A stretch of DNA of 64,000 nt from Arthrobacter terricola (GCF_004354015.1 NZ_SMRU01000003.1:186001-250000); one strand, 5' to 3'. Positions 18,252 through 28,778 are shown, counted from the stretch's first letter. Translations and numbers: made by a program. The notes: generated by a model from the sequence alone, not told the origin.

Positions 18252-19538
18252 GTGTTCCGAGTCGGAAGCAGGTCAGCTCCAGTGAAACCGTTGTCGTGGC
18301 GCCTATCCGCGGTCGTTGTGCCGTTGGTTGCGGCTTCCCTCTTGCAAGGCGGATCGGCGACCGCTGATGACGACGCCCCGCCATCCGGCTATCCCAGCTG
18401 GGCAGAAGTACAACAAGCCCAAGGGAACGAAGCCGCGGCCAGCGCTGAAGTGGATCGCATCAACCAATTGCTCACCGGGCTTCAGCAGAAGTCCGGCGAA
18501 CTGGGCGCCGTGGCCATCAAAGCCGGAACGGAGTACGCCCAAGCTCACGCCGCGTTGCAGCATCAGGAAGCCGTGACGCAGAAACTGGAAGAAGCGTCCC
18601 AGCAAGCCAAGGCAAAGTCGGACTCCCTGAAGAAGGCCACGTCATCCCTTGTGGAGAAGGCTTATGAGTCCGGCGGATTCGATCCCGGGCCCTGGTCCCT
18701 CGCGGACGCAGCCGTCGAGCCGGACAACATCCAGAGCTATGCCTTGCTGGACCGGGTCTTGGACCGCACCGCCAAGTTGCATGCGGACGCCTTGAGCGCC
18801 GCGCAGGCCTCGGACGCCGCAAGCGCCCAGGAAAAGGCCGCCCAGGACGTACTTGCGAAGTTGGACGCCGACGCCGCAGCCAAGTCCCAGGCAGCCGACG
18901 CCGCCAGGCGCGCTGCGGAGGACAACGTCGCCTCCACGGACGGCCAACGGAAGACGATGGTCGCGCAGCTCGCTTCCCTGACTTCCACCTCCGCTGCTGT
19001 GGCGCAGAAGTACCAAGAAGGCCAGGTTGCCCTTGCGGCGTACCAGGCGGCCCAGGAAGCGAAGAGGGAAGCTGCACAACAAGCCGCGGCACAACAAGCT
19101 GCGGCTGCAGCGGCAGCCGCAGCTTCCAACGCCCAGCAGAATCCGCCCGCCGTGGGCGGAGGCGTTGGCGACGTCGTAGGAACCGGCGTTGGTGGCGGTG
19201 GAGGCTTCGGCGGTGGGGGAGGAGTCGGCAACGACCCCGCGGGCGCCCAGCAATACGCTTCGTCACGCCTCGGCGCCTACGGTTGGGGTCAGGACCAGAT
19301 GCAGTGCCTGTTCCGTCTCTGGACGCAGGAATCCAGTTGGATGACCGACGCCACCAACCCCAGCAGTGGTGCGTATGGAGTTGCCCAGGCCTTGCCGGCG
19401 GACAAGTATTACTCTGCCGGATCGGACTGGCTGACCAATTACCGCACCCAGATCGACTGGGGCCTCGGCTACATCCGCGACCGATACGGCTCACCGTGCA
19501 ATGCGTGGCAGCACGAGATGGGCTTCAACTGGTACTAG
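18252..19538 (+). CDS. Secreted coiled-coil protein with C-terminal transglycosylase-like domain
   Basis: 428 aa from GTG 18252. A signal peptide is visible (basic start, [15 protein letters not shown], then GGSATADDD). Then about 220 residues of Ala/Gln/Lys-rich coiled coil, similar to peptidoglycan-hydrolase-associated proteins. A Gln/Ala run and a glycine-rich hinge ([15 protein letters not shown]) follow. The C-terminal ~95 residues ([42 protein letters not shown]) match the aggregation-promoting-factor/lysozyme-like fold, with a Glu in QESSW as likely acid. Probably a cell-wall hydrolase; not experimentally named here. Confidence 0.82.
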   Translation: MFRVGSRSAPVKPLSWRLSAVVVPLVAASLLQGGSATADDDAPPSGYPSWAEVQQAQGNEAAASAEVDRINQLLTGLQQKSGELGAVAIKAGTEYAQAHAALQHQEAVTQKLEEASQQAKAKSDSLKKATSSLVEKAYESGGFDPGPWSLADAAVEPDNIQSYALLDRVLDRTAKLHADALSAAQASDAASAQEKAAQDVLAKLDADAAAKSQAADAARRAAEDNVASTDGQRKTMVAQLASLTSTSAAVAQKYQEGQVALAAYQAAQEAKREAAQQAAAQQAAAAAAAAASNAQQNPPAVGGGVGDVVGTGVGGGGGFGGGGGVGNDPAGAQQYASSRLGAYGWGQDQMQCLFRLWTQESSWMTDATNPSSGAYGVAQALPADKYYSAGSDWLTNYRTQIDWGLGYIRDRYGSPCNAWQHEMGFNWY

Positions 19539-19548
19539 TCCGAGGGGC

Positions 19549-19554
19549 TACCCT
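19549..19554 (+). promoter_or_regulatory. -10 hexamer TACCCT of leaderless miaB
   Basis: TACCCT, six bases, then GTG 19561. Confidence 0.55.
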
Positions 19555-19560
19555 ATATTG

Positions 19561-21105
19561 GTGAGTTCTCCTTCCGTAGCACCAGCCCAGGCACCAGATT
19601 CAGCACCGGCCTCTGATTCGACAAACGTCCAGCGCACCTACCAAGTCCGGACCTTCGGCTGCCAAATGAACGTCCATGACTCCGAACGAATGGCCGGCCT
19701 CCTCGAAGAGGCCGGATACGTTCCGGCGGACGGAGGGGTGGCCGACGTCGTGGTCTTCAACACGTGCGCTGTCCGCGAGAATGCGGACAACAAGCTTTAC
19801 GGCAACCTTGGAGAACTCAAGCAGGTCAAGGCCGCCCACCCGGGAATGCAGATCGCCGTCGGCGGATGCCTGGCGCAGAAGGATCGCGAGACCATCGTAC
19901 GGAAGGCGCCGTGGGTGGACGCCGTTTTCGGCACCCACAACGTGGGGGCGTTGCCCGCGCTCCTTGACCGGGCGCGCCACAACAACGAGGCACAGCTGGA
20001 AATCCTCGAATCGCTGGATGTCTTCCCGTCCACCCTGCCCACCAAGAGGGACTCCGTGTATTCGGGCTGGGTATCCATCTCTGTCGGTTGCAACAACACG
20101 TGCACTTTCTGCATCGTTCCGTCTCTGCGCGGTAAGGAGAAGGACCGCCGTCCCGGCGAGATCCTCGCCGAAATCCAGGCGCTGGTGGACGACGGCGCAG
20201 TCGAGGTCACCCTGCTCGGGCAGAACGTGAACTCGTACGGTGTGGAATTCGGAGACCGCTTGGCGTTCTCGAAGCTCCTGCGGGCATGCGGCGAGATCGA
20301 GGGCCTTGAGCGGGTGCGCTTCACGAGCCCGCACCCGGCCGCATTTACGGACGACGTCATCGACGCCATGGCCGAGACGCCCAACGTCATGCCGCAGCTG
20401 CACATGCCTCTGCAATCAGGCTCGGACAAGGTCCTCAAGGACATGCGCCGTTCGTACCGCTCCACCAAGTTCCTCGGGATCCTCGACAAGGTCCGTGACA
20501 AGATCCCGAATGCCGCGATCACCACGGACATCATCGTGGGATTCCCTGGCGAGACGGAAGAGGACTTCCAGGCCACCCTTGACGTCGTCGAGAAGTCCCG
20601 CTTTGCCTCGGCCTTCACCTTCCAGTACTCCAAGCGTCCTGGCACCCCTGCCGCGGATCTCCCGGAACAGCTGCCCAAGGCCGTTGTCCAGGAACGCTAC
20701 GAGCGCTTGACCGCCCTTCAAGACCGCATCGCGGCAGAAGAGAACGCCAAGCAACTCGGCCGCAGGGTCGAACTTCTCGTGACCGCTCAGTCGGGACGCA
20801 AAGCCGAAGAAACGCACCGCCTTTCCGGCCGTTCCCAGGACCAGCGACTCGTGCATTTCTCCGTGCCGGAAGGCGCCGAGGTCCCGCGGCCCGGGGACTT
20901 CGTCACGGTGACCATCACCGAAGCAGCGGCCTTCCACCTCGTGTCGGATCCAGCGACGACGGCGGACTACACTCTGCGGCGATCCCGTGCCGGAGACGCG
21001 TGGGACCGCTCGCAGGCCGACTCGTGCGGCGTCCCGGCTCCGGGAAGCGGCTCCGCGAAGGGCGTCTCGCTCGGCATGCCGTCCCTTCCCATTCGACGCG
21101 CCTAG
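19561..21105 (+). CDS. miaB: tRNA-2-methylthio-N6-dimethylallyladenosine synthase MiaB
   Basis: Radical SAM methylthiotransferase acting on i6A37 of tRNA. Three parts: UPF0004 domain with [15 protein letters not shown] and cysteines in [11 protein letters not shown] and GGCLAQKD; radical SAM core with [18 protein letters not shown] (CxxxCxxC); C-terminal TRAM region ending before [10 protein letters not shown]. The last ~50 residues are a variable Ser/Arg/Pro tail. 514 aa. miaA, making its substrate, follows by 1 nt. Confidence 0.96.
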   Translation: MSSPSVAPAQAPDSAPASDSTNVQRTYQVRTFGCQMNVHDSERMAGLLEEAGYVPADGGVADVVVFNTCAVRENADNKLYGNLGELKQVKAAHPGMQIAVGGCLAQKDRETIVRKAPWVDAVFGTHNVGALPALLDRARHNNEAQLEILESLDVFPSTLPTKRDSVYSGWVSISVGCNNTCTFCIVPSLRGKEKDRRPGEILAEIQALVDDGAVEVTLLGQNVNSYGVEFGDRLAFSKLLRACGEIEGLERVRFTSPHPAAFTDDVIDAMAETPNVMPQLHMPLQSGSDKVLKDMRRSYRSTKFLGILDKVRDKIPNAAITTDIIVGFPGETEEDFQATLDVVEKSRFASAFTFQYSKRPGTPAADLPEQLPKAVVQERYERLTALQDRIAAEENAKQLGRRVELLVTAQSGRKAEETHRLSGRSQDQRLVHFSVPEGAEVPRPGDFVTVTITEAAAFHLVSDPATTADYTLRRSRAGDAWDRSQADSCGVPAPGSGSAKGVSLGMPSLPIRRA

Positions 21106-21106
21106 C

Positions 21107-22054
21107 GTGGGAACGGCCCAACCACCCGCCGGCTGGCCCACCACCACGAAGCCGGTGATCGCCGTCGTCGGCCCTACCGGATCGGGCAAGTCCGATCTCG
21201 GCGTCGAACTCGCCCTTGCCCTCGACGGCGAGGTGATCAACGCGGATGCCATGCAGTTCTACCGTGGCATGGACATCGGAACGGCCAAGATCAGCGTCGC
21301 AGAACGCAAGGGAGTCCCGCACCATCTCCTGGACACCATGGACGTCACGGAGGAGGCCAGTGTCTCCGCGTTCCAAGCAGAATGCCGGGCGGCGATCGAT
21401 GACATCCACGGCCGGGGCAAACGTGCCATCCTGGTGGGCGGTTCCGGGTTATATGTCCGGGCAGCGCTCGACGTCCTTGAATTTCCCGGCACCGACCCCG
21501 AGGTGCGGCAGCGGCTGGAACAAGAACACGAAGCAACGGGTCTCCATCGACTCCAAGAACGGCTTAGGACCGTGGACCCGGTATCCGCCGAGCGGCTGGG
21601 CGACGCGCGCCGCGTCATCCGTGCGTTGGAAGTGTTCGAGCTCACGGGGCGCGCGTTCAGTTCCTTCATGCCCACCCGGGAGTACTTCCAAGCGGCTGTA
21701 CAGATAGGGCTCGACGTCGACCGCGCGGTTTTGCGCGACCGTTTGGCGGAGCGGGTCCGCAGGATGGTGGACGCAGGCCTCCTCGACGAGGTTTCCCGGC
21801 TGGACGCCGTCGGCCTTCGCCGCGGTAAGACTGCTTCCCGTGCGCTCGGCTATGCCCAGTTCCTCCGGGTCCTGGACGGCGAGGCAGACGTTGCGGTGGC
21901 GTCGGAGGAAACCATTGTCGCGACCCGGCAATTTGCCCGGCGCCAGCTCACCTGGTTCCGCGCGGACCCGAGGATCCACTGGCTCGATTGGCGTGATCCG
22001 GGATTGCTGGCGAAGGCAATCGAAATATGCGAGGCCCAAGTGCCGGTGATTTAG
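21107..22054 (+). CDS. miaA: tRNA dimethylallyltransferase MiaA
   Basis: Transfers dimethylallyl to A37 of tRNAs. P-loop [12 protein letters not shown] at about residue 24, the DMQFYRG-type segment [17 protein letters not shown], and [10 protein letters not shown]. 315 aa. GTG 21107 starts directly after the miaB stop; no good ribosome site precedes it, so coupling to miaB translation is likely. The reading frame continues upstream inside miaB. Confidence 0.95.
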   Translation: MGTAQPPAGWPTTTKPVIAVVGPTGSGKSDLGVELALALDGEVINADAMQFYRGMDIGTAKISVAERKGVPHHLLDTMDVTEEASVSAFQAECRAAIDDIHGRGKRAILVGGSGLYVRAALDVLEFPGTDPEVRQRLEQEHEATGLHRLQERLRTVDPVSAERLGDARRVIRALEVFELTGRAFSSFMPTREYFQAAVQIGLDVDRAVLRDRLAERVRRMVDAGLLDEVSRLDAVGLRRGKTASRALGYAQFLRVLDGEADVAVASEETIVATRQFARRQLTWFRADPRIHWLDWRDPGLLAKAIEICEAQVPVI

Positions 22055-22073
22055 GCGCAACCCGCGCTGCAGG

Positions 22074-22079
22074 TAGCCT
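22074..22079 (+). promoter_or_regulatory. -10 hexamer TAGCCT of leaderless dapF
   Basis: TAGCCT, then six bases, then ATG 22086. Confidence 0.55.
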
Positions 22080-22085
22080 TGACCC

Positions 22086-23054
22086 ATGGACGAAACCCTT
22101 GCCGCTTCCACTCCGCAGCCTGCTGCCACCGACGGCGCCATGCCCGCTTCCGGACTCCATGGATTGACCTTTTCCAAAGGACATGGGACCGGCAACGACT
22201 TTGTCCTCATTGCCGACCCCGAGGACGCGCACCAGATCTCTCCCGAGCAGGTAGTTGTCCTTTGCGACCGCCACCGCGGAATCGGCGGCGACGGATTGAT
22301 CCGGGCCGTGCCTTCCCGTTTCCTGCCCGAGGGGCGATTGCTGCTCGAGGCCGATCCTGCCGCGGAATGGTTCATGGACTATCGCAATGGCGACGGTTCG
22401 CTGTCTGAAATGTGCGGCAACGGCGTGCGCGTCTTCGTTCACTTCCTGCTCGAGCAGGGCCTCGCCTCCCTCGAAGCGGGGGAATCCCTGACCATTGGAA
22501 CCCGTGGAGGGATCAAGAAGATTGTCCGCACCGCTGAGGGCTATGCGGTGGACATGGGCCCGTGGGAGTTCATTTTCCCCAAGGACGCCACCAGCAAGGC
22601 GATGGATTCCCTGGTGAGCGCCGACGGGCTGGAGGTTGCCCGCCCCGGTCTTTCCGTCAGCATGGGGAACCCCCACACGGTAGTGGCGTTGGCAGAGCTC
22701 TCGGAACTCAATTCCACGCAACTCTTCAAAGCTCCCGTCGTGGATCCGAAACCCGTCAACGGAACCAACGTCGAATTCGTCGTTCCGGCGGAGCCGCTGG
22801 TGCATGACGGCATAGGCAACATCACGATGCGCGTCCACGAACGGGGCGTCGGCGAAACCCAGTCGTGCGGCACCGGAGCGTGCGCGGCCGCCGTCGCAAT
22901 CCGTCACTGGGCAGGAGAAGGCGCGCCGGACACGTGGCGCGTGAGCGTACCTGGCGGCGTCGTCGGCGTCCGGTTCTTCCGGGGCGAGACGGGCAAGGAA
23001 CACGTCGAGCTCAGCGGCCCGGCCGTGATTGTGGCTACCGGCTCGCTTTCCTGA
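22086..23054 (+). CDS. dapF: Diaminopimelate epimerase
   Basis: Cofactor-independent epimerase making meso-diaminopimelate for peptidoglycan and lysine. Catalytic cysteines lie in SEMCGNGVRV and QSCGTGACA. KGHGTGNDFV marks the N-terminal domain after a ~25-residue leader-like extension. 322 aa. It overlaps the convergent methyltransferase gene by 20 bp. Confidence 0.95.
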   Translation: MDETLAASTPQPAATDGAMPASGLHGLTFSKGHGTGNDFVLIADPEDAHQISPEQVVVLCDRHRGIGGDGLIRAVPSRFLPEGRLLLEADPAAEWFMDYRNGDGSLSEMCGNGVRVFVHFLLEQGLASLEAGESLTIGTRGGIKKIVRTAEGYAVDMGPWEFIFPKDATSKAMDSLVSADGLEVARPGLSVSMGNPHTVVALAELSELNSTQLFKAPVVDPKPVNGTNVEFVVPAEPLVHDGIGNITMRVHERGVGETQSCGTGACAAAVAIRHWAGEGAPDTWRVSVPGGVVGVRFFRGETGKEHVELSGPAVIVATGSLS

Positions 23055-23649
23055 CCCGCAGGATGCGGAAGGATTTCGAGGTGCTTTCACGCGTAATCGT
23101 GAACGAGTCGTCGAGGGTCTCGGCCATCCAGCGCTGAAGCGAGTCCGAGCCGAGGTTCTTCTGGACCACCAGCCACGCGTTGCCGCCTGGCGCAAGCCTC
23201 GGCAACCAGCGCAGCAAAAGGCCATGGAGTTCGTCCTTGCCGATGCGGATGGGCGGGTTGGACCAGATGGTGTCGAACATGATGGCGGGGTCGACGTCGT
23301 CAGGCAGGCTCGCGGTGACGTTCCGGAGCTCAAGGAGTTCGGCGTTCTCGTTGGTCAGGGCCACGCAACGCTCATTGACGTCCACAGCGTGGACCTTTGC
23401 GTGCGGGGCCATGAGGCCCATCGTCAAGGCAATGGGTCCCCAGCCGCAGCCGATGTCCAGGAGGTTACCCTGCGGCGCCGGTGCCGGAACGTCCGCGAGC
23501 AGGATCGCCGTCCCTTTATCGATGCCGTCCGGGCTGAAAATTCCGCTTGACGTGTGGAGGCGGCGGGTGGCTCCAACCAGTTCCACCGTGAGTGGCTTGC
23601 GGGTGAACGGCCCCGCGGGCTGTGCGCTGAAATAGTGTGCAGACTCCAT
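23035..23649 (-). CDS. RsmC-type class I SAM methyltransferase
   Basis: 204 aa. SAM-binding LLDIGCGWGPIA, the acidic loop AVDVNERC and the amine-methylation motif IWSNPPI, as in small ribosomal-RNA guanine N2 methyltransferases (RsmC/RlmG). It is shorter than E. coli RsmC because the N-terminal inactive domain is missing. It is divergent from the hflX leader. The target nucleotide is not determined. Confidence 0.88.
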   Translation of the reverse strand: MESAHYFSAQPAGPFTRKPLTVELVGATRRLHTSSGIFSPDGIDKGTAILLADVPAPAPQGNLLDIGCGWGPIALTMGLMAPHAKVHAVDVNERCVALTNENAELLELRNVTASLPDDVDPAIMFDTIWSNPPIRIGKDELHGLLLRWLPRLAPGGNAWLVVQKNLGSDSLQRWMAETLDDSFTITRESTSKSFRILRVRKASR

Positions 23650-23723
23650 AGCTTGCCAGATTAGTGGCCAGCGGCAGGCAAGGGAAACCGCGCCGGACGG
23701 CAGGCCAGGTTGACAACGGATGA

Positions 23724-23729
23724 TAGCGT
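23724..23729 (+). promoter_or_regulatory. -10 hexamer TAGCGT of the hflX leader
   Basis: TAGCGT is followed by 7 nt and ATG 23737, the geometry seen before other leaderless genes in this window. Confidence 0.5.
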
Positions 23730-23736
23730 AGTAGCC

Positions 23737-23757
23737 ATGTTCTTGATCTTTGAGTAA
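23737..23757 (+). CDS. Possible 6-aa leader peptide MFLIFE upstream of hflX
   Basis: ATG TTC TTG ATC TTT GAG TAA. The ATG is placed 7 nt after a -10 hexamer, so a transcript starting there would begin with this tiny ORF. The peptide is hydrophobic. A small hairpin (CGACT-CTTCGC-AGTCG, 23759-23774) lies just after the stop. HflX rescues or recycles stalled ribosomes, so ribosome-mediated attenuation is an attractive but unproven idea. Confidence 0.4.
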   Translation: MFLIFE

Positions 23758-24062
23758 GCGACTCTTCGCAGTCGGTATTGCCCGCGATGCAGGCCTGCCC
23801 TTCCGGCAGTGCCATTCCGCCTTGGCATGACCGTTCCCGGTAATCGCGATGGTTGCCCGGATACTCAGCAGATCGTCTACCTTTCCAACGGTTCCGTGCG
23901 GGCTTGGGCTTTTGGCCTAATTGAGTCAGCTCACACGCATGCGGTCCCGGATGGACACCCAGGCGTCGCAAGCCTTGCCAAGGCCTCAGCCCAGCGCGAA
24001 TTCCGCGCCATCAGACCCGAATCGGCACTATTCTGGATATGCCGAACCCTCATAAGGAGACC
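23758..24062 (+). other. Long untranslated leader of hflX
   Basis: About 305 nt between the tiny ORF and hflX. Possible hairpins: CTGCC-CTTCC-GGCAG and TGCCA-N8-TGGCA, adjacent at about 23795-23826. An ORF from 23809 to 24066 runs through it and ends on the hflX start (ATGA), but its third-position base use is unlike the neighbours. A TATTCT hexamer (24029-24034) may be a second promoter. Confidence 0.45.
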
Positions 24063-25625
24063 ATGACCACGCAGAAGAACACCGGACCCGATTCCGACGC
24101 CCAGGACATGAGTCCTGAAGAAATCCAGGCGGTTATCGACCGGATTCTCTCCAAGGACGCACCTGCCACGACGCAGGAGCGCGATGCACAGAGAGGCGTG
24201 TTCGGCAAAGCCCAGGCAATTTCCCACCTGGACGAAGAGCACAGCGCCTACGACGGCGAGCAGGAAGACCTCGCCGAAAGGCGGGCCTTGCGCCGCACGG
24301 CAGGGCTCTCGACGGAACTTGAAGACGTCACCGAAGTCGAATACCGGCAACTCCGCCTGGAACGGGTGGTCCTTGCCGGCCTCTGGACCGAAGGCACCTT
24401 GGCCGACGCCGAGAACTCGCTGAGGGAGCTCGCCGCCTTGGCCGAAACGGCAGGATCGGAAGTGCTTGACGGAATCGTCCAGCGACGCATGAAGCCGGAC
24501 CCCGGAACATTCCTCGGCTCTGGAAAGGCCCAGGAACTCAAGGACATCGTGATGTCCACCGGCGCGGACACCGTAGTGGTGGATACCGAACTCGCGCCGT
24601 CCCAACGCCGTGGGCTGGAGGACATCGTCAAGGTGAAGGTGGTGGACCGCACCACGTTGATCCTCGACATCTTTGCCCAGCACGCAAAGAGCCGGGAGGG
24701 CAAGGCGCAAGTCGAGCTCGCTCAGCTCGAGTACCTGCTGCCTCGACTCCGTGGTTGGGGCGAGTCCATGTCCCGCCAGGCCGGTGGCCAAGTGGGCGGG
24801 GCCGGTGCAGGCATGGGTTCCCGTGGCCCTGGTGAGACGAAGATCGAGTTGGATCGTCGCCGCATCCGTACCCGCATGGCGAAGCTTCGGCGCGAAATCG
24901 CCGCGATGAAGCCCGCCCGCGAAACCAAACGGGCCAACCGCCGTCGTAATGCCGTTCCTTCCGTTGCTATCGCCGGCTACACGAACGCCGGAAAGTCCTC
25001 GCTGCTCAACCGCCTCACGGATGCCGGAGTACTCGTGGAGAACGCCTTGTTCGCCACCTTGGACCCCACTGTCCGTAAGGCGCAAACTCCGGATGGGATC
25101 GGCTACACCCTCTCCGACACGGTCGGCTTCGTCCGTTCGCTGCCTACGCAGCTCGTGGAGGCTTTCCGCTCCACGCTCGAAGAAGTGGCAGACGCCGACC
25201 TCATCCTGCACGTCGTGGATGCTTCACACCCGGACCCGGAAGGCCAGATTGCCGCGGTGCGTTCGGTGTTCAGCGAAGTCGACGCCCGGAAGATCCCGGA
25301 AATCATCGTCTTGAACAAGGCGGATGTGGCAGATCCCTTCGTCGTGGAGCGGCTCAAGCAAAAGGAACCGCGCCACGTTGTGGTGTCCACCAGGACGGGG
25401 CAAGGCATTGCGGAACTCCTGGGAGCCATCAGCACGGCAATTCCCCGCCCGGGCGTGCGGCTCGAAGTCTTGATTCCGTACAGCCGCGGTGAGCTCATCA
25501 ACAAGCTCCACAACGGCGATTCCGAAATCCTCAGCCTCGAGCACGAGGAAGACGGCACGCGCGTGGTCGCGATGGTCCACGAGAACCTGGCAGCCGAACT
25601 GGAGTCGTTCGCCAACAATGATTGA
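24063..25625 (+). CDS. hflX: GTPase HflX
   Basis: Ribosome-associated GTPase that splits stalled 70S ribosomes. HflX N-terminal domain (GSGKAQELKDIV, DTELAPSQRRGLEDIV), a helical linker with GSRGPGETKIELDRRRIR, then the G domain: GYTNAGKSSLLNRL (G1), LSDTVGFVRSLP (G3), VLNKAD (G4). The N-terminal ~75 residues are an acidic actinobacterial extension. ATG 24063 has AAGGAG at ideal spacing; an in-frame ATG at 24039 lacks a site. Overlaps the helicase gene by 8 bp. Confidence 0.95.
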   Translation: MTTQKNTGPDSDAQDMSPEEIQAVIDRILSKDAPATTQERDAQRGVFGKAQAISHLDEEHSAYDGEQEDLAERRALRRTAGLSTELEDVTEVEYRQLRLERVVLAGLWTEGTLADAENSLRELAALAETAGSEVLDGIVQRRMKPDPGTFLGSGKAQELKDIVMSTGADTVVVDTELAPSQRRGLEDIVKVKVVDRTTLILDIFAQHAKSREGKAQVELAQLEYLLPRLRGWGESMSRQAGGQVGGAGAGMGSRGPGETKIELDRRRIRTRMAKLRREIAAMKPARETKRANRRRNAVPSVAIAGYTNAGKSSLLNRLTDAGVLVENALFATLDPTVRKAQTPDGIGYTLSDTVGFVRSLPTQLVEAFRSTLEEVADADLILHVVDASHPDPEGQIAAVRSVFSEVDARKIPEIIVLNKADVADPFVVERLKQKEPRHVVVSTRTGQGIAELLGAISTAIPRPGVRLEVLIPYSRGELINKLHNGDSEILSLEHEEDGTRVVAMVHENLAAELESFANND

Positions 25626-27669
25626 GCCGGAGACGGGGGAACGGGGCGGGACCATGGGGGAGCGGACCGCCCTCGAACTCCTTGATAAGGCGGTCGCCGG
25701 CATGGGCGGGCAGAACCGTGAAGGCCAGCACCAAATGGCCCTGCACGTAGCCCGGGCGATCGAGACGGGCGAGCACCTCCTGGTGCAGGCAGGCACGGGC
25801 ACGGGTAAATCCCTCGCGTACTTGATACCCCTGATTGCGCACGCGATGGAGAGCAATAAACCCGCGCTCGTGTCCACTGCCACGCTCGCGCTCCAATCGC
25901 AGATCGTTGGCTGGGACTTGCCCCGGCTCCTGGAAACCATCAACCCGGAGCTGGAGCGCCCGGTCAGCGTCGCGCTGGTCAAGGGCAGGGCGAATTACGC
26001 GTGCTTGCACAAGCTGGAAGGCGGCTTTCCGAGCGAGGAACCAGCTGAAGGGCAGTTGTTCTCGCTCGGCGAGGACACGAGCGTTCCGCATCTCGCTGCG
26101 GCCATTGGCGGACCGTCCTCGCAACTCGGCAAGGAAGTGCTGCGGCTTCGGGAATGGGCCGCGAAGACCGCGACCGGGGACCGCGACGAACTCATGCCCG
26201 GAGTTACGGACCGGGCGTGGCGCCAGGTTTCGGTCACGTCCATGGAGTGTCTCGGGGCCCAGAAGTGTCCGATGGCCGAGGAGTGCTTCAGCGAATTGGC
26301 CCGGCATCGTGCCGCCGAGTCCGACGTCGTGGTCACCAACCATGCAATGCTCGCCGTCAGCGCCTTCGAAGGCCTCGCGGTGCTTCCCGAGTACGACGTC
26401 GTGGTGGTTGACGAGGCGCACGAGCTCCAGGACCGCGTAACCGGAGCAGTTTCCGGCCAGCTGTCCGTCGCAATGGTCCATGCTGCCGCGTCGAGCGCAC
26501 GGAAGCACACGGCCATCACGGTGGACGCATTGAACGCGTCGGCCGACCGTTTGGAACTCGCGATTGCCAGTGCACCGTCCGGGCTGCTGCCGAACGGACT
26601 TAACGACGAGCAGCTTGATTGCGTTGATCAATTGCGTGAGGCCTGCCGCGCTGCCCTTTCAGATTCGAAGGGCGACTCTTCAAACGCGGTCGACGGCGGA
26701 CGGCAGCTTGCGCGCTCACGCCTGATGCTGATCCTCGAACTCTGCGAACGCTTGCTCAGCGCACGGGAGAACAAGGAAGTCGTGTGGTTTTCGCGGAGCA
26801 GTACCTTCGACCCGCAACAGGGCTACTCCGCCCCTGACGAATTTTCGCCTGCGCTCATCAACATCGCCCCGCTCAGTGTGGCCGGGCGGCTACGTGACGG
26901 GCTATTCGCGGGCCACACGGTGGTACTCACCTCGGCAACATTGGCCATTAGTTCGGCTTTCGACGCTACCGCCGGAGGACTGGGACTGAGCGGCCAGGGC
27001 GCCCCGAGCTGGACCGGCATCGACGTCGGTTCCCCGTTCGATTACCCGAAGCAGGGCATGCTCTATGTGGCAAAGCACTTGCCCAAACCCGGGAGGGGCA
27101 GCTCGCCTGAGGCCCTTGATGAGCTCGAAGGCCTCATCAGGGCTTCCGGCGGAGGAGCCCTATGCCTCTTTTCTTCCCGGCGCGCCGCGGAGGAGGCTGC
27201 CGAGGAGATGCGTTCACGGCTGGATGTTCCCATCCTGTGCCAGGGCGAATCCACCATGGCGGCGCTCGTCAAGCAATTCGCCGACGAAAAGGACACGTGC
27301 TTGTTCGGCACCATGTCCCTGTGGCAAGGCGTGGACGTTCCAGGCGGCTCATGCAGGCTCGTTGTGATTGACAGGATTCCGTTTCCCCGCCCGGACGATC
27401 CGTTGATGACGGCCCGGTCGCGCGCAGTGGCGCAGGCGGGAGGCAACGGCTTCATGGCGGTTTCCGCAACCCACGCGGCTATTCGCCTGGCGCAAGGAGC
27501 CGGGCGCCTTATCCGATCGACCGGGGACAGGGGAGTGGTGGCCGTCTTGGATTCCAGGCTCTCCACGGAACGATACGGCGGATACCTCCGGGCTGCACTG
27601 CCGCCCTTCTGGGCAACCACGGACCGGACTGTAGTGCTTGGCGCACTCGAGCGGCTTGCGGCCGGCTAG
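25618..27669 (+). CDS. DinG/XPD-family ATP-dependent DNA helicase
   Basis: Superfamily 2 5'-3' helicase. Walker [17 protein letters not shown] (about residue 62), DEAH box [10 protein letters not shown], and C-terminal motif [16 protein letters not shown]. Cysteines in NYACLHKL and [13 protein letters not shown] fit the XPD/DinG iron-sulfur cluster. 683 aa. ATG 25618 overlaps the hflX stop, so the two are coupled. It converges on lexA with a 4-bp overlap. Likely acts on damaged or R-loop DNA, which suits the SOS surroundings. Confidence 0.92.
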   Translation: MIEPETGERGGTMGERTALELLDKAVAGMGGQNREGQHQMALHVARAIETGEHLLVQAGTGTGKSLAYLIPLIAHAMESNKPALVSTATLALQSQIVGWDLPRLLETINPELERPVSVALVKGRANYACLHKLEGGFPSEEPAEGQLFSLGEDTSVPHLAAAIGGPSSQLGKEVLRLREWAAKTATGDRDELMPGVTDRAWRQVSVTSMECLGAQKCPMAEECFSELARHRAAESDVVVTNHAMLAVSAFEGLAVLPEYDVVVVDEAHELQDRVTGAVSGQLSVAMVHAAASSARKHTAITVDALNASADRLELAIASAPSGLLPNGLNDEQLDCVDQLREACRAALSDSKGDSSNAVDGGRQLARSRLMLILELCERLLSARENKEVVWFSRSSTFDPQQGYSAPDEFSPALINIAPLSVAGRLRDGLFAGHTVVLTSATLAISSAFDATAGGLGLSGQGAPSWTGIDVGSPFDYPKQGMLYVAKHLPKPGRGSSPEALDELEGLIRASGGGALCLFSSRRAAEEAAEEMRSRLDVPILCQGESTMAALVKQFADEKDTCLFGTMSLWQGVDVPGGSCRLVVIDRIPFPRPDDPLMTARSRAVAQAGGNGFMAVSATHAAIRLAQGAGRLIRSTGDRGVVAVLDSRLSTERYGGYLRAALPPFWATTDRTVVLGALERLAAG

Positions 27670-28424
27670 AGCGACCTCAGGACCGAGACCACCTTGCCCA
27701 TGATGGTGGCTTGGTCGCCCAGGATGGGTTCGTATTGGGTGTTTTGCGGCAGCAGCCAGGTGTGCCCGTCCCGCTGGCGGAAGGTCTTCACCGTGGCTTC
27801 GTCGTCGAGGAGGGCGGCCACGATGTCGCCGTTCACAGCATCGTTCTGACGCCGGACCACTACCCAGTCACCGTTGCAGATGGCTGCGTCGGTCATCGAA
27901 TCACCGGCAACCTTCAACATGAAGAGCTCGCCGTGCCCCACGAGCTGGCGGGGCAAGGGAAGGACGTCTTCCACGGTCTGGTCGGCCAGGATGGGTCCAC
28001 CTGCGGCAATGCGGCCGACGAGCGGCACCATGGCGGTATCGCTTGCACTCGCGAGTTCCGTAACGGCCAGTCCGCCCGTGCTCCGGAGCGTTGCCGTCGC
28101 TTCGACGCCAGGTATTTGCGCGCCGCCGTCCAGGGTCAATGGCATCAGGACTTCCATGGCGCGCGGACGCTTGGGGTCCCGGCGAAGGTATCCGAGCTTC
28201 TCGAGCTGGGACAACTGGTGCGTGACGCTTGAAAGGCTGGCCAAGCCGACCGTGTCACCGATTTCACGCATCGACGGCGGGTAGCCGTGATCATTCACGG
28301 AACGTTGGATGGTCTCCAGGATCTTCTTCTGGCGGACAGTCAGGCTCTTGGGAGACTTTTGCGGCTGCTGGCTCCGCGCTGCAGCGGACCCGCTGCCGGT
28401 GGCTTTCGCTGCCATGTTCGCCAA
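27666..28424 (-). CDS. lexA: LexA repressor
   Basis: SOS repressor. N-terminal winged HTH with [20 protein letters not shown]. The self-cleavage Ala-Gly lies in [12 protein letters not shown]. Catalytic Ser in [12 protein letters not shown] and Lys in [10 protein letters not shown]. 252 aa with an Ala/Ser/Gln-rich N-terminal lead-in of ~25 residues, as usual in actinobacteria. It is divergent from the LysM gene with two LexA boxes between, so it represses itself. Confidence 0.97.
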   Translation of the reverse strand: MANMAAKATGSGSAAARSQQPQKSPKSLTVRQKKILETIQRSVNDHGYPPSMREIGDTVGLASLSSVTHQLSQLEKLGYLRRDPKRPRAMEVLMPLTLDGGAQIPGVEATATLRSTGGLAVTELASASDTAMVPLVGRIAAGGPILADQTVEDVLPLPRQLVGHGELFMLKVAGDSMTDAAICNGDWVVVRRQNDAVNGDIVAALLDDEATVKTFRQRDGHTWLLPQNTQYEPILGDQATIMGKVVSVLRSL

Positions 28425-28554
28425 CGCCCTTCTGTTGCGTCCGGTCCGCGCGGGAGCGCCTGACGGGATCCGTGGCCTGAAAATGTCAGACCCTCCTGAT
28501 GCACTGAATCAGTGCCTTTCCTTCCCTCAAACGTAGGGCAGGCACAGGTGTTTA

Positions 28555-28570
28555 TCAAACATTTGTTCTA
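28555..28570. promoter_or_regulatory. LexA box 1 in the lexA/LysM intergenic region
   Basis: TCAAACATTTGTTCTA, two changes from TCGAAC-N4-GTTCGA. The 354-nt region 28425-28778 between the divergent genes holds this box and the next one; no gene is seen in it. Confidence 0.72.
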
Positions 28571-28621
28571 GCGAGTCTCGACACCGTTCGTTGATAAGTG
28601 CTAAAAATGTTGTAGCAAAGT

Positions 28622-28637
28622 TCGAATATGTGTTCTA
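28622..28637. promoter_or_regulatory. LexA box 2 in the lexA/LysM intergenic region
   Basis: TCGAATATGTGTTCTA, about 142 nt upstream of the LysM gene. 67 bp from box 1, so each promoter may have its own operator. Confidence 0.75.
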
Positions 28638-28778
28638 AAGAGGACCGTGAAGCCCGGATTTTCGATCAATCGTTCGAAAACGTTGACGAACGCCAGGGCC
28701 GACGGCGCTCACTGAAGGCAAGAATTGGCTGCCGCGTTCCGGAGTTCCGGACGGCAATTGTTCAGAAGGGCCCAGCTC

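Noticed and set aside
23809..24066. 85-aa ORF in the hflX leader ending on the hflX start (ATGA)
   Set aside because: Third codon positions are only about half G/C, unlike all neighbouring genes, the product is unrecognisable and its end coincides with the hflX ribosome site. Treated as leader, not a gene.
28670..28695. Third LexA-like site (TCGAAAACGTTGACGA) near the LysM gene
   Set aside because: Left arm is partial and the right arm lacks TTCGA; two better boxes nearby already explain control.
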